DNA from: Bacillota bacterium
GTDB lineage: Bacteria > Bacillota > Desulfitobacteriia > Desulfitobacteriales > JAJXUE01
Assembly (NCBI GenBank): GCA_021811155.1
Contig: JAJZPO010000019.1
Coordinates: forward strand, 1-40,261
Length of the DNA stretch: 40,261 nucleotides
Direction of reading: 5' to 3'
Position 1 is the stretch's first letter, and the number at the start of each line of letters is the position of its first letter. Positions 40,081 through 40,261 of the stretch are shown one piece after another. Made by a program: the position numbers and the translations under genes. Under the pieces are notes generated by a model. It was not told where the DNA came from, ran no database searches, and was given only the letters and a program-made list of their open reading frames with translations.

Positions 40081-40261
40081 GTGGCCAATCCTGCTCAACC
40101 CTGTAATTGCGTTCCCTACACGAATATTTGCTGCTGCGGGGCAAAAAACGGGATTTCCGTAACCCAGCCTACCTGTCAAACCCTGCCGGACGGCAGGGTG
40201 GTAACCAACCCGGCTTTTGTCGGCCCACCCACGTCCAAGTCCTATTGGACCAGATCGGAAG
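40081..40261 (+). CDS. Cysteine-rich protein of unknown function (3' end outside window)
   Basis: GTG 40081 has AAAGGAG 8 nt upstream (ATG 40075 is in frame but only 2 nt away). About 57 genuine codons are visible: VANPAQPCNCVPYTNICCCG, then GISVTQPTCQ, LPDGRVVTNPAFVG and SKSYWT. Six cysteines occur in the first 31 residues, two of them as C-N-C and three as CCC. There is no signal peptide. Not recognised. The last codons (RSE) come from probable adapter sequence and should be ignored. Confidence 0.65.
   Translation, partial: MANPAQPCNCVPYTNICCCGAKNGISVTQPTCQTLPDGRVVTNPAFVGPPTSKSYWTRSE
40252..40261. other. Probable Illumina adapter read-through at the contig end
   Basis: The window ends exactly with AGATCGGAAG, the first ten bases of the TruSeq adapter. 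A chance match placed at the very end is about one in a million. Confidence 0.85.

Noticed and set aside
39900-40088. 62-codon minus-strand frame over the repeats
   Set aside because: Built from the repeat cluster (ECQGDECQGD) and opposite to the leader of the final gene.

Overview
The window looks like one complete contig from a draft assembly of an anaerobic, spore-former-type Firmicute of the Clostridia (Peptococcaceae / Desulfotomaculum-like is my best guess). The basis is a nickel CO dehydrogenase homologue, CWB2 cell-wall-binding repeats on a giant surface protein, EcsAB, several ABC-2 exporters, strong AAAGGAGG ribosome-binding sites, frequent GTG/TTG starts and mid-range G+C. Species cannot be settled from the sequence alone. 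The last ten bases match the start of the Illumina TruSeq adapter, so the right edge is probably a sequencing artefact.

Layout. 0-0.2 kb: tail of a metallo-beta-lactamase-fold gene. 0.3-3.7 kb: three-gene ABC-2 exporter operon (minus strand). 4-7.7 kb: FRG-domain protein, a chemoreceptor with a zinc-binding CZB domain, and a 5'-truncated Uma2 gene (plus strand). 7.9-16.1 kb: a 1744-residue secreted mosaic surface protein with three CWB2 repeats, followed by a divergent LytTR response regulator / GHKL histidine kinase pair. 16.1-20.2 kb: a gene graveyard with an ABC ATPase fused to a CWB2 fragment, inverted TIG-domain and AAA-ATPase fragments, Uma2 relics, a REP-like palindrome, and one long gene resembling the C-terminal half of SWIM zinc-finger proteins. 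20.2-23.6 kb: TetR regulator plus a rifampin-phosphotransferase-like enzyme. 23.9-32.9 kb: a long minus-strand array of DUF362 protein, FadR-like regulator, alkyl-DHAP-synthase-like flavoenzyme, GlpD-like dehydrogenase, FGGY kinase and an unusual CooS. 33-35.1 kb: a structured element and ecsAB. 35.2-39.5 kb: two more ABC-2 exporters. 39.5-40.26 kb: REP-like repeats and the start of a cysteine-rich protein.

How the genes may work together. (1) The LytTR two-component system probably controls itself and the giant surface protein: both promoters carry a similar paired-repeat site at the same distance from the -35 box. (2) The FadR-like regulator sits in an operon whose promoter carries a perfect TGGT-N3-ACCA site, suggesting acyl-CoA-responsive control of a glycerol-phosphate or ether-lipid type pathway. 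(3) The CooS at the end of that array has Glu in place of a conserved active-site cysteine, as in hybrid cluster proteins, and a CX2C motif at the D-cluster, so it may not be an ordinary CO dehydrogenase. (4) The TetR gene has an inverted repeat over its own -10 box and is followed by the phosphotransferase, which looks like an inducible resistance module.
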